From positions 495,271 through 559,270 of the forward strand of contig NZ_MIEQ01000096.1 of the NCBI RefSeq assembly GCF_001968815.1: DNA of 64,000 nucleotides, read 5' to 3'. Below the pieces are notes generated by a model. That model had not been told where the DNA came from. It searched no databases and saw only the letters and a program-made list of their open reading frames with translations. A program made the position numbers and the translations under genes. Below are positions 7,935 through 17,003 of the stretch, piece after piece. This DNA comes from Motiliproteus sp. MSK22-1. GTDB lineage: Bacteria > Pseudomonadota > Gammaproteobacteria > Pseudomonadales > Balneatricaceae. Every line of letters starts with the position of its first letter. The first letter of the stretch is position 1.

Positions 7935-9023
7935 GTGACGAGCAGGATCTGGTTAAGAGTTTTGGCGCTGTTTTTGTTCGCCAATTGTTTTGTAACAAAC
8001 CTGGCATGGGCTGCGCGGGTAACCGACCTTTACAGGGCACAAATACTGGTGGCAGAGCAATCGGTTAAAGCAGACCCTTCGTTGGTTGGTAAAGCAATGG
8101 AACAGGTGCTGGTTAAAGTGAGTGGACGTAAAGATGTCGTGACTCACCCGCTGCTTCGTGCTGCTCTAGCCGATTCAAATCGTTATATACAGCAGTTCAG
8201 TTACCAGAGTACAGCTATTCCGATGCAGACGGAAGATGGTCGAGAGGTTCTTGCCGAACAGTTAAGGATTGATTTCAGCAGCGGTTTGATCGATCAGTTA
8301 TTGAGTGATGCCAATATTCGTCCTTTGGGGGCGACCCGTCCAAGCGTTTTGTTGTGGATTGTGGAGGAGCGCGGTGGTAACAGGGAATACCTCGGTCGCA
8401 GTGAAGACCCCATATTTACATCCATGCTGAACAAGGCTTCTGAGAGGGGACTTCCGATTTATCGTCCGTTGATGGATCTTGAGGATGAGCAGGCGCTGCC
8501 GGTCAGCGATGCCTGGGGTTTTTTTGCCGACAGTATCCGCAAAGCCTCAAGCCGATATCAATCGGACGCCATTATGGTCGGGCGGATATATCGTGATCAG
8601 GCAGGCGACTGGAAGAGCCAGTGGCAGATAATATGGCCTCAGGAAATCGTTAATTTTGAAGGGAGAGGCCAAGCCCTGGATTCTCAGCTGGCTTCTGCAG
8701 TTGAATTTGCTGCAGACCGGTTATTTGCTGATTTTGTCAAACCGTCTTCCGGTTTTGATGATGGCGGTATACTGTTGCAAATAGAAGGGGTATCCGGACT
8801 GGACGACTATTTTCAGGTCAGTAACTATCTCAAAGAGCTTCCGGCTATCAGGGATTTTAAGATCCACGCATTACAAGGCGAACAGTTAGTCCTGAGATTG
8901 ACAATAGACGGCTCTGTAAAGCAGGTGCAAAGTTCCATTGCACTTAATCAAAGGTTCAAACCGCCCGTTGGTTATTATCAAGAAAGTGGTTCGAACATTC
9001 TTATTTACCACTGGCAAAAGTGA
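7935..9023 (+). CDS. DUF2066 exported protein (purM-perM neighbour)
   Basis: Conserved gammaproteobacterial protein of unknown function found in the same place, between purM and a PerM-type protein, in Pseudomonas-like genomes. It begins at GTG 7935 with AGAGG (7919-7923) upstream. The N-terminus is a signal peptide (WLRVLALFLFANCFVTNLAWA, cleavage near residue 26). Family phrases follow: VTDLYRAQILVAEQS, ALEQVLVKVSGRKDV-like text (here MEQVLVKVSGRKDVV) and LRIDFSSGLIDQLLSDANI. The 362 residues are a normal length. It overlaps the next gene's start region by a few bases, so they are co-transcribed. Location is inferred as periplasmic; function unknown. Confidence 0.85.
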   Translation: MTSRIWLRVLALFLFANCFVTNLAWAARVTDLYRAQILVAEQSVKADPSLVGKAMEQVLVKVSGRKDVVTHPLLRAALADSNRYIQQFSYQSTAIPMQTEDGREVLAEQLRIDFSSGLIDQLLSDANIRPLGATRPSVLLWIVEERGGNREYLGRSEDPIFTSMLNKASERGLPIYRPLMDLEDEQALPVSDAWGFFADSIRKASSRYQSDAIMVGRIYRDQAGDWKSQWQIIWPQEIVNFEGRGQALDSQLASAVEFAADRLFADFVKPSSGFDDGGILLQIEGVSGLDDYFQVSNYLKELPAIRDFKIHALQGEQLVLRLTIDGSVKQVQSSIALNQRFKPPVGYYQESGSNILIYHWQK

Positions 9024-9025
9024 TT

Positions 9026-10150
9026 ATGACAGATTCCCAACGCTGGTTTATGCTTTGTGTGACACTGATTGTCTTCACCTTTCTTTATTTGCTTGAGCCA
9101 ATTCTGTTCCCATTCTTAACGGCGATGCTGTTGTCTTACCTGTGGGACCCGGTTGTTGATCGCCTTGAAGAGCGAGGGCTTACCAGGACTGTCTCAGTCA
9201 TTATTGTTTTTGTTCTCTTCAGTATTCTTTTGGCCGTCGTTCTGGTTTTGTTATTGCCGATGCTTGGGCGTCAAATCGATGCTTTGGGGCAACGGATACC
9301 ATTATTGCTGGAGCAGTTGGATACTGTTGTTATTCCCTGGATACAAACAACTCTGGGAGCCGATCCCCGTTCAGTGGATTTAAAGGTTGTTAGAGAAGTA
9401 CTGCAATCAAACTGGAAGCAGGGGACAGACCTGGTTACTCAGATTCTCTCAAAAGCCTCCCATTCTGGATTGCTGCTGGCGGGCTGGTTAGCAAATATGG
9501 CATTAATACCGGTTGTCACATTCTATTTGCTACGGGATTGGGATGTGATGATAGCTAAAATACAGGCCCTTTTACCTCTTAGTGTTGAGCCAAGGGTCAG
9601 TCTCTTTGCATCGGAATGTGATGAAGTTCTGGGGGCTTTTATTAAGGGGCAATTGCTCGTTATGCTTTGTCTGGGTGGGGTTTACTCAATAGGTTTGGCG
9701 GCAATAGGCCTTGATCTGGCGTTACTTGTGGGTATGCTGGCGGGGCTGGCCAGTATTGTTCCTTATATGGGGTTCTTCGTTGGCATTATGGCCGCGGGTA
9801 TAGCTGCTTTCTTGCAATTTCATGATTTTCTCCATCTTGGGCTGGTCGGATTAGTGTTTGGTATAGGACAAACACTTGAGGGTATGGTGCTGACACCCTT
9901 AATGGTTGGGGATAAAATTGGTCTGCACCCTGTTGCCGTTATCTTTGCGATTATGGCTGGCGGACAGTTATTTGGATTTACGGGCATACTATTGGCACTA
10001 CCTGTAGCAGCAATAATTATGGTATTGCTACGGCATCTGCATGACGGTTATAAAATCAGTGAGTTATATCATGCGACACTTAATGCTGGGCATAGCCCAA
10101 CAGGTGATCTCAATGACACGGTTACTGACCCAAAAGAAACAAAAGACTAA
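9026..10150 (+). CDS. perM: PerM-type AI-2E/UPF0118 family permease
   Basis: Polytopic inner-membrane protein of the AI-2 exporter (PerM/TqsA) family. Eight hydrophobic segments are visible in the usual arrangement: two at the N-terminus (LYLLEPILFPFLTAMLLSYL), a soluble middle (residues about 90-145), then the rest. The family signatures are ALLVGMLAGLASIVPYMG and a TLEGMVLTPLMVGDKIGLHP stretch. The ATG at 9026 is preferred to an in-frame GTG at 9020 overlapping the previous stop. It ends one base into the hda start (TAATG). The substrate is not known; its close linkage to hda and DUF2066 is typical of this group and implies shared transcription rather than shared function. Confidence 0.9.
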   Translation: MTDSQRWFMLCVTLIVFTFLYLLEPILFPFLTAMLLSYLWDPVVDRLEERGLTRTVSVIIVFVLFSILLAVVLVLLLPMLGRQIDALGQRIPLLLEQLDTVVIPWIQTTLGADPRSVDLKVVREVLQSNWKQGTDLVTQILSKASHSGLLLAGWLANMALIPVVTFYLLRDWDVMIAKIQALLPLSVEPRVSLFASECDEVLGAFIKGQLLVMLCLGGVYSIGLAAIGLDLALLVGMLAGLASIVPYMGFFVGIMAAGIAAFLQFHDFLHLGLVGLVFGIGQTLEGMVLTPLMVGDKIGLHPVAVIFAIMAGGQLFGFTGILLALPVAAIIMVLLRHLHDGYKISELYHATLNAGHSPTGDLNDTVTDPKETKD

Positions 10151-10863
10151 TGATTTCGAATAATCCTCACCAAATTCCTCTGAGTGTCGGTCTGCGCGAT
10201 GATGCGACCTTTGAGAATTTTTTGACGTACCAGAATCTTCAGGCCAAGCAGTTGCTGGAAAATATTTCCGGTGGCTTGACTGAGCAGGATAATCAATACG
10301 TTTATTTGTGGGGCATCAGTGGTAGTGGTTGCAGTCATTTATTACAGGCTGCATGCAATCGAATTGAAGAGCAGGGGGGGCAGGGGTTTTATTTGCCTCT
10401 GGATGGATTGATGGCTTACGGTCCGGAAGTTCTTGACGGACTGGAAGGTATGGCACTGGTATGCCTGGATCATATACAGGCCGTTGCCGGTGACCCTGCC
10501 TGGGAGCAGGCGTTGTTCCATCTGTACAATCGTTTACGGGATAATGGCCGAATCTTGGTAGTGGCGGGGAATCAACCTCCGCGACAGCTTGATATTAAGC
10601 TGGAAGACCTGAGTTCCCGTTTGAGTTGGGGATTGGTCTTTCAGATTAAAGGGCTGGATGATGATGCAAAAATGGAAGCCCTTCGTCTTCGTGCGCGTGG
10701 GCGCGGGATCGAATTGACGGATGAGGTGCTGCTATTTATTCTTCACCGAAGCCCTCGTAATATGGGGCAGTTATTTGCCATTCTTGATCGGTTGGATCAG
10801 GCGTCCTTAACGGCCAAGCGCAAAGTGACCATCCCCTTTATCAAACATACCCTGGGCTGGTAA
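10150..10863 (+). CDS. hda: Hda, DnaA-homologous regulator of replication initiation
   Basis: AAA+ protein that, bound to the DNA-loaded beta clamp, stimulates hydrolysis of DnaA-ATP and so prevents re-initiation. The N-terminus holds a clamp-binding motif of the expected type (QIPLSV, residues 7-12). The P-loop region is the Hda variant WGISGSGCSHLLQAA. Further matches to Hda are VLDGLEGMALVCLDHI, LFHLYNRLRDNGR, PPRQLDIKLEDLSSRLSWG and a C-terminal KRKVTIPFIKHTLGW. The 237 residues match E. coli Hda (233) and lack the DNA-binding domain of DnaA, which rules out DnaA itself. Its ATG shares a base with the perM stop. Confidence 0.95.
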   Translation: MISNNPHQIPLSVGLRDDATFENFLTYQNLQAKQLLENISGGLTEQDNQYVYLWGISGSGCSHLLQAACNRIEEQGGQGFYLPLDGLMAYGPEVLDGLEGMALVCLDHIQAVAGDPAWEQALFHLYNRLRDNGRILVVAGNQPPRQLDIKLEDLSSRLSWGLVFQIKGLDDDAKMEALRLRARGRGIELTDEVLLFILHRSPRNMGQLFAILDRLDQASLTAKRKVTIPFIKHTLGW

Positions 10864-11038
10864 GGTTTGCTCCCGTCTTGATTTTAATATTGTTAGCCTT
10901 TGTGCCGCTTTCCTGCTTTAGGGTGTTTGTGTAAAACTACCTCAAAAAAATAGCGGCAATCTGTCTCATGACAGGCTTTATCCGCAACGTTCCCTGATTA
11001 TACAGTAATGGCAGATTTTCAAGTTTAAGGAGTTAGTT

Positions 11039-11248
11039 ATGAGTCGAGAAGAGAGAGATTTTTATAAACGCCCGGAGGATGAGCAGCAGGAGTTTTTAAC
11101 TAATACCTGGTGTAATGAATGTATGGAAGCCAATTTGGGAATGAAAGATCCACAGGAGTATGTTCAGGATAAAGCTGTGTTTATCGAAGGTAAGTGTAAT
11201 CGTTGTGGTATGAGTATCGTTACGGAATTGACCGACGAGAATTTCTGA
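11039..11248 (+). CDS. Small zinc-ribbon-like protein, unknown function
   Basis: A 69-residue acidic protein with two CxxC pairs, CNEC (residues 25-28) and CNRC (53-56), spaced like a zinc ribbon. It has a good ribosome site (AAGGAG) eight bases before the ATG. I recognise no named family, although similar small proteins seem usual near hda and DUF2069 in this group. It stands alone, 175 bp after hda, with a possible own promoter in that gap. Metal binding is inferred from the cysteine spacing only. Confidence 0.75.
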   Translation: MSREERDFYKRPEDEQQEFLTNTWCNECMEANLGMKDPQEYVQDKAVFIEGKCNRCGMSIVTELTDENF

Positions 11249-11305
11249 CTTGTCGCTGCACATCTTTATAATCATACAGCTTTAAACCCTGAAAATTATA
11301 GCCCT

Positions 11306-11335
11306 GCAGAGTCTGGAGCTGGCTCTACACTCTGC
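11306..11335. terminator. Stem-loop between convergent genes
   Basis: GCAGAGT (11306-11312) pairs with ACTCTGC (11329-11335), with a further inner GAGC/GCTC pairing. It lies between the small zinc-ribbon gene and the opposing DUF2069 gene. No T-run follows, so termination strength is doubtful. Confidence 0.4.
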
Positions 11336-11369
11336 GTCTGACTCCACATTTGACTTTGTTGTGTTGGCC

Positions 11370-11744
11370 TTAGCCTTCTTCCTTACGGGATTTTCCATTC
11401 CAGCGCACATACATCATTGCACTGCTGAACAATGCCATGGTTAACAGGCTCTGGATCAGGCCAATGGTTCCGTAGTAAGGGCTGGTAGCCTGGCTTACGC
11501 CGCTACAAAAATAGACCAGGACAAAAAAACAGAGCCAGATATGAGTTCGGGGTTTACCGCGGAAGATGCCGGGTAAAAAACAGGCCAGTGGAAGTGTCTG
11601 AAACAACCAAATGGTTACCGGATTTTCGATAGCTGTTGGAGGAAACCAAAGGGTCCAGGCGGTGATTGAAGCAATCAGCGTCAATAGTAGAAGCCGGGAA
11701 AGCTGCAGCATCAGCTGAGCGCGGCTAGCAAAGGAAGTCGTCAT
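11370..11744 (-). CDS. DUF2069 inner-membrane protein
   Basis: Small integral membrane protein of the DUF2069 family, function unknown. Starting at the ATG at 11744 it has 124 residues and four hydrophobic helices (LLLLTLIASITAWTLWF; WLFQTLPLACFLPGIF; LCFFVLVYFCSGV; LLTMALFSSAMMYV) with a basic C-terminus (RWNGKSRKEE). An in-frame TTG four codons earlier is less likely. It lies 99 bp downstream of wrbA on the same strand and belongs to the conserved arsC-like/wrbA/DUF2069 group of Pseudomonas-type genomes. Confidence 0.82.
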   Translation of the reverse strand: MTTSFASRAQLMLQLSRLLLLTLIASITAWTLWFPPTAIENPVTIWLFQTLPLACFLPGIFRGKPRTHIWLCFFVLVYFCSGVSQATSPYYGTIGLIQSLLTMALFSSAMMYVRWNGKSRKEEG

Positions 11745-11843
11745 TATTAATCTCAAATAGTGTCGGTGCCAGCAAAAGTAAGTTGAGCCCTGCGTTTTAG
11801 CAGATGACTAAAGCTCTACTGATCTTTCTGCTGAGATAAGGAC

Positions 11844-12793
<950 letters not shown>

Positions 12794-13020
12794 TAGTGGC
12801 ATAATCTCATAGAACTGTTAAAGAGGCCCGATTGAATTCTGGTAGTCGGATCTCAATCGACGTATATTTTTCTTATACTGATCTGGTGGCTATTCTAAAC
12901 GTAAGCAGCGTCTTGGCAAGTAACGTTTTTGAACTGCCGATATTGATGGAATGACCCTTGGAATAAGACGGGTTTCTTCAGGTTTTTATATTTACAAGTG
13001 ACAAAGTGAAAGGACTGGGA

Positions 13021-14313
13021 ATGTACGCTGATAGCTGGAGCTTAAATATTAAGAAAAGGGTTAAGGAACTGTGGAGATTCCTGCGCTATCTATTCCGCCA
13101 ATTCAGGCAAAACAAAGGTACGCTGAATGCTGCTGCACTGACTTATACAACGCTTTTTGCGGTTGTTCCGTTAATGACGGTCAGCTATGCAATGTTGTCT
13201 GCGATCCCCTCTTTTCAGGGAGTCGAACTACAGTTGGAAAACCTGATTTTTAACCACTTTGTGCCCACCAGTGGAGCGGCCGTTAAAAACTATCTGGGGG
13301 AGTTTGCCTCCCAGGCAAGAACCCTGACTGCTGTCGGTGTGGGGTTCCTGATTGTGACTGCGTACATGATGCTGAAAACCATAGAGGCGGCCTTCAATCA
13401 TATCTGGCGTGTGGAACAGCCTCGCCGGGGCGTTTCCAGCTTTCTGCTTTATTGGGCCGTTCTAAGTTTGGGGCCGTTACTGTTGGGGTTAGGTTTTGCG
13501 TTAACTTCTTACTTGGTCTCACTGCCTCTTTTTACTGATGCCAGTGAATTGATTGGCGGTGATGGCCAGCTGTTAAAATTGCTGCCTGTGTTATTCAGTA
13601 CGGTTGCCTTTACATTTATCTATGTTGCCGTCCCCAATTGCCCGGTAATCCTTTCTCATGGGTTTGTCGGCGGGCTCTGTGTTGCTCTGGTGTTTGAGGC
13701 GGCTAAGCAGAGTTTTACCCTGTTTGTCAGCCATTTTCCGTCATATGAGTTGATATACGGTGCCTTCGCTGCGGTTCCCTTGTTTCTGGCCTGGGTGTAT
13801 ATCTCCTGGCTGATAATACTACTGGGGGCTGAGTTGGTAAGAGCGATAAGTACCTATTCTTCAGCGACGACAGAGGTGTCCGATGAGCAGCATCTGGGTT
13901 GGGTTCTATTAATACTGGAGGATCTATGGGAGGCGCAACGGGGAGGAGGTTCGGTTTCAGAGGAAGATTTGCTGGAAAAACATTCGAATCTGGACCCGGG
14001 GCATTGCTGTAACTATTTAAATTATTTGCTTGACGGGGCTGTTGTTACTCGTACTGAGCAAGGTAATTATCTTTTGTCCCGGGACCTGCACCTTTTCAAC
14101 CTTCGTTCCCTTTGTGATCTTATGCCTTGGAAACTTCCCGAGTCCCTTAGTATAACGTTTGAACGCCCCTGGTTAAGTACGGTTGATCGCTGTCTTAGGG
14201 ATGTTTCCAGTTATCAATCGCAACAATTAGCCATTGATTTGGCCTCGCTGTTTGGTGAGCAAAGTCAGAGTCATGATCCCGGAGCGGGTATTGCTGAACT
14301 TCGAAAAATTTAG
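13021..14313 (+). CDS. yihY: YihY/virulence factor BrkB family membrane protein
   Basis: Inner-membrane protein of the YihY (formerly misnamed RNase BN) family. After a basic N-terminus come six hydrophobic segments with the family signature LNAAALTYTTLFAVVPLMTVSYAML split across residues about 40-65, and later GAFAAVPLFLAWVYISWLIILLGAEL. The last 140 residues are soluble and resemble a winged-helix-like tail (LGWVLLILEDLWEAQRGG). The ATG at 13021 has AGGA seven bases upstream; a GTG at 13006 is less likely. The 430 residues put it in the long subgroup. The biochemical role is not established; transport or morphology roles are only proposed. Confidence 0.9.
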   Translation: MYADSWSLNIKKRVKELWRFLRYLFRQFRQNKGTLNAAALTYTTLFAVVPLMTVSYAMLSAIPSFQGVELQLENLIFNHFVPTSGAAVKNYLGEFASQARTLTAVGVGFLIVTAYMMLKTIEAAFNHIWRVEQPRRGVSSFLLYWAVLSLGPLLLGLGFALTSYLVSLPLFTDASELIGGDGQLLKLLPVLFSTVAFTFIYVAVPNCPVILSHGFVGGLCVALVFEAAKQSFTLFVSHFPSYELIYGAFAAVPLFLAWVYISWLIILLGAELVRAISTYSSATTEVSDEQHLGWVLLILEDLWEAQRGGGSVSEEDLLEKHSNLDPGHCCNYLNYLLDGAVVTRTEQGNYLLSRDLHLFNLRSLCDLMPWKLPESLSITFERPWLSTVDRCLRDVSSYQSQQLAIDLASLFGEQSQSHDPGAGIAELRKI

Positions 14314-14421
14314 CTTGTCCGTCAAATATAACCAGTGGCAACCACGAGTCCGGGATTCATCTTATTAGATGTACATGAGCCTACGTGAGCAAGATTATTT
14401 CTACTTGCAGGGAGGAATATA

Positions 14422-14697
14422 ATGAACCGTATCGCATTACATATATGGGTAACTGGTCGCGTACAGGGGGTCTGGTATCGGCAATCCACTAAAGAGCAAG
14501 CGGAAAGAAACGGGGTTTCTGGTTGGGTTAAGAACTTATCTGACGGTCGTGTAGAAGCGTTGTTGCAAGGAGAGGCTAATGCGGTCAGAGATGTTGAAGC
14601 CTGGATGAATCAGGGACCACCGCTGGCAACTGTCGCGGAAACTATTGTTGAACAAGCTGAGGTTGATGAAACCTTGAAGGGGTTTGAAGTTCACTGA
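14422..14697 (+). CDS. acyP: Acylphosphatase
   Basis: Small enzyme that hydrolyses acyl phosphates such as carbamoyl phosphate. All 91 residues form the standard fold. The phosphate-binding loop GRVQGVWYRQST includes the catalytic Arg20, and Asn38 in GWVKNLSDGRVEAL is the second catalytic residue. A strong ribosome site (GGGAGGA) precedes the ATG. It stands alone, 108 bp after yihY and 142 bp before the signalling island. Confidence 0.95.
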   Translation: MNRIALHIWVTGRVQGVWYRQSTKEQAERNGVSGWVKNLSDGRVEALLQGEANAVRDVEAWMNQGPPLATVAETIVEQAEVDETLKGFEVH

Positions 14698-14839
14698 TTG
14701 AATAAGAGAAGCTATAGTAATAGTTAAGTTAGGTTTTGTGGCCATTTTGAATATTTATACTGTATTGGCCCTGCTTTAACTTCATGACCAGAATCGGCTT
14801 ATTTGCTGCACCTTAAGCCACAATTGTTAAGGCCGACAC

Positions 14840-16696
14840 ATGAGTGATGTATTCGTTTTCGCCGAAGATGAAGAGCACCCGCAACCACAAGGAGGTGCAG
14901 CAACGCCAAGAGATGGCGATGATACAAGCGGCGCTGAGATTTTAGACCGTTGGAAGGTCATGATCGTTGATGATGACGAGAGTGTGCATCAGGTCACACG
15001 GTTGGCGCTAAAAAGAGTTGAGCTTGACGGACGACCTCTTGAATTTATTAGTGCGCACAGCGGTGAAGAAGCGAAAAACCTAATTCAGGAACATGATGAT
15101 GTTGCCTTGGTTTTACTGGATATCGTGATGGAAACCGATAATGCGGGTTTCGAAGTTGCGAATTTTATTCGGCATGATCTGGGTAATCATATGACTCGCA
15201 TCATTCTACGCACTGGGCAGCCGGGGGATGTGCCAGAAAGGGATGTCATTCTTAACTATGAGATCGATGGTTACAAAACAAAGTCTGAGTTGACCTCTCA
15301 GGCGTTATTTTCGGTCATACTGACTTCATTGCGGTCATATCGGGATCTATGTCGGGTCGAAGATAATAATCGCCGTTTAGACAGTGTGGTTGAAGCCACC
15401 TCGGAAATATTTGAACAGCATACCGTTGACTCTTTTGTTGACTGTTTGTTGCTCCACCTTAGAAATTTCATTCCCATGGCTCCTTCATCCGAGGGGGCGT
15501 TTTATTTTGCGGCAGATTATGTTGAAGGGCGCCTTGGTTTTCTGGCGGGCTCAGAGTCCATGGCGTTTAAATCAGGCGACGAGATTTTTCAGCATCTGCC
15601 CAGTGATGTCAGGGCGTTGGTTCTGGAAGCTCAGAATAAGAATAAACCGCTTTATCGGGATGGGCATCTGATTTTAGTCGGCAGAAGCAAAGCTGAGCGT
15701 TCTCTGACCCTTTATTTCTCTGATGTCAAACCGTTAAACGATTCGCTGTGGCATATGCTGGAGATACTCTGCCGAAACTTTGAAACAGCATTTGAAAACC
15801 TGCTGCTGGGTATTGAGAACGAAAACCATCGTCGTAACCTGGAAACCAGAGTTCAGGAACGAACCGTTCAACTGGGTGAGGCTCGCGACCGACTTATACA
15901 TGCAGAGAGAATGGCGTCGATAGGTCAGTTGGCGGCAGGTGTTGCTCATGAAATTAACAACCCGCTGGGGTTCATAAAAAGTAACATTCTGATGTTGTCG
16001 GATAGCTTTGAGAAACTGCTCTGTTTATCAGAGCACTACCAGGCTTTGGAGGTGAAGGGGACCGATGAGCAGCTTGTGCAACTGAAAACACAGTTGAAAT
16101 CTGCTGACTTGGCATATCTTAGTGATGAGTTGCCTTCCGCCATTTTTGAAACAGGTGAAGGTATTGACCGAATTCGTCGTATTGTCAGTGATCTAAGAGA
16201 TTTTGCCAGTAATGAGGAAGGAAAGTTTCAGGAAACTGATTTAAACCTGTTGTTGGAAACCCAGCTCCGATTGTTGCCAAAGACATTAACCGGGGATGTT
16301 GATATTCGATGTGAGTTCGAGGTGCTGCCTTTGCTGCTATTGATGGATGTTCAATTAAAGCAAGCTATAACAAACATCATGACAAACGCGTTTGAGGCGA
16401 TGAGTGGGAAAGGTACCTTTCGTCTTGCGACTGCACGACAGGACAATTCGGTCATAATTACTATTGCTGATACCGGTTGTGGTATCGCTGAAAATAACAA
16501 ATCACGGATCTTTGATCCCTTTTTCACCACTAAGGATGTCGGCCAGGGGACAGGGCTGGGGCTGTCGCTTTCTTACAGTGTCATTAAATTTCATAATGGT
16601 GATGTCTCCGTGACATCGGATCCGGGTGTTGGCACAACGTTCTGTATTAAAATTCCTATAATGGTCGCAGACAGCCTGGATTCCAGTCATTTATAA
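14840..16696 (+). CDS. Receiver-DUF3369-histidine kinase
   Basis: Cytoplasmic hybrid sensor with an inverted order: an N-terminal receiver (about residues 36-160; acidic DDD cluster in KVMIVDDDESVH, phospho-acceptor Asp94, signature Thr in ILRTGQPG, Lys in YKTKSE), a DUF3369 domain (about 165-340), a coiled coil, then the kinase. The H-box is SIGQLAAGVAHEINNPLG with the phosphorylated His370. The ATPase part has N-box IMTNAFEAM, G1 DTGCGI, F-box FDPFFTTK and G2 GTGLGLSLSYSV. It has no transmembrane helix. It is the first gene of the plus-strand island and is followed by a 307-bp gap. The receiver in front suggests that it is switched by another kinase, plausibly the hemerythrin kinase downstream; that link is inference. 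Confidence 0.88.
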   Translation: MSDVFVFAEDEEHPQPQGGAATPRDGDDTSGAEILDRWKVMIVDDDESVHQVTRLALKRVELDGRPLEFISAHSGEEAKNLIQEHDDVALVLLDIVMETDNAGFEVANFIRHDLGNHMTRIILRTGQPGDVPERDVILNYEIDGYKTKSELTSQALFSVILTSLRSYRDLCRVEDNNRRLDSVVEATSEIFEQHTVDSFVDCLLLHLRNFIPMAPSSEGAFYFAADYVEGRLGFLAGSESMAFKSGDEIFQHLPSDVRALVLEAQNKNKPLYRDGHLILVGRSKAERSLTLYFSDVKPLNDSLWHMLEILCRNFETAFENLLLGIENENHRRNLETRVQERTVQLGEARDRLIHAERMASIGQLAAGVAHEINNPLGFIKSNILMLSDSFEKLLCLSEHYQALEVKGTDEQLVQLKTQLKSADLAYLSDELPSAIFETGEGIDRIRRIVSDLRDFASNEEGKFQETDLNLLLETQLRLLPKTLTGDVDIRCEFEVLPLLLLMDVQLKQAITNIMTNAFEAMSGKGTFRLATARQDNSVIITIADTGCGIAENNKSRIFDPFFTTKDVGQGTGLGLSLSYSVIKFHNGDVSVTSDPGVGTTFCIKIPIMVADSLDSSHL

Positions 16697-17003
16697 GCCG
16701 TTGATGATTACCTCGGTGTGTTGGATAAACAGGTTTATTTATTCTGGTAATCGTTACGCAGGCAGCGAATGAGCTGTTTTTTTCTGCTGAAAGCACTTCT
16801 ACAGATTTATGTTGGTTTTGCCTTGTTGCAGGTGATCTGCGCCTTTTGTCCCCCTCTCTTGTAACGGCATGCTTTAGAGCAAATGTTATGTTCTATGTTT
16901 CAGCTGCTTGTATTTTGGGGTTTTTTGCCAAGATTTTCCAAGCACCCTTTTTCCATAGACTATACTGCATCCTACGGAACGAGCCGTTTATAAGGGAACG
17001 CTA
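16697..17003. other. Spacer within the signalling island
   Basis: This 307-bp stretch holds no credible gene. A TATACT hexamer at 16961-16966, about 40 bp before the next start, could be a -10 element, but no convincing -35 accompanies it. No clear terminator hairpin follows the upstream kinase gene. Confidence 0.4.
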
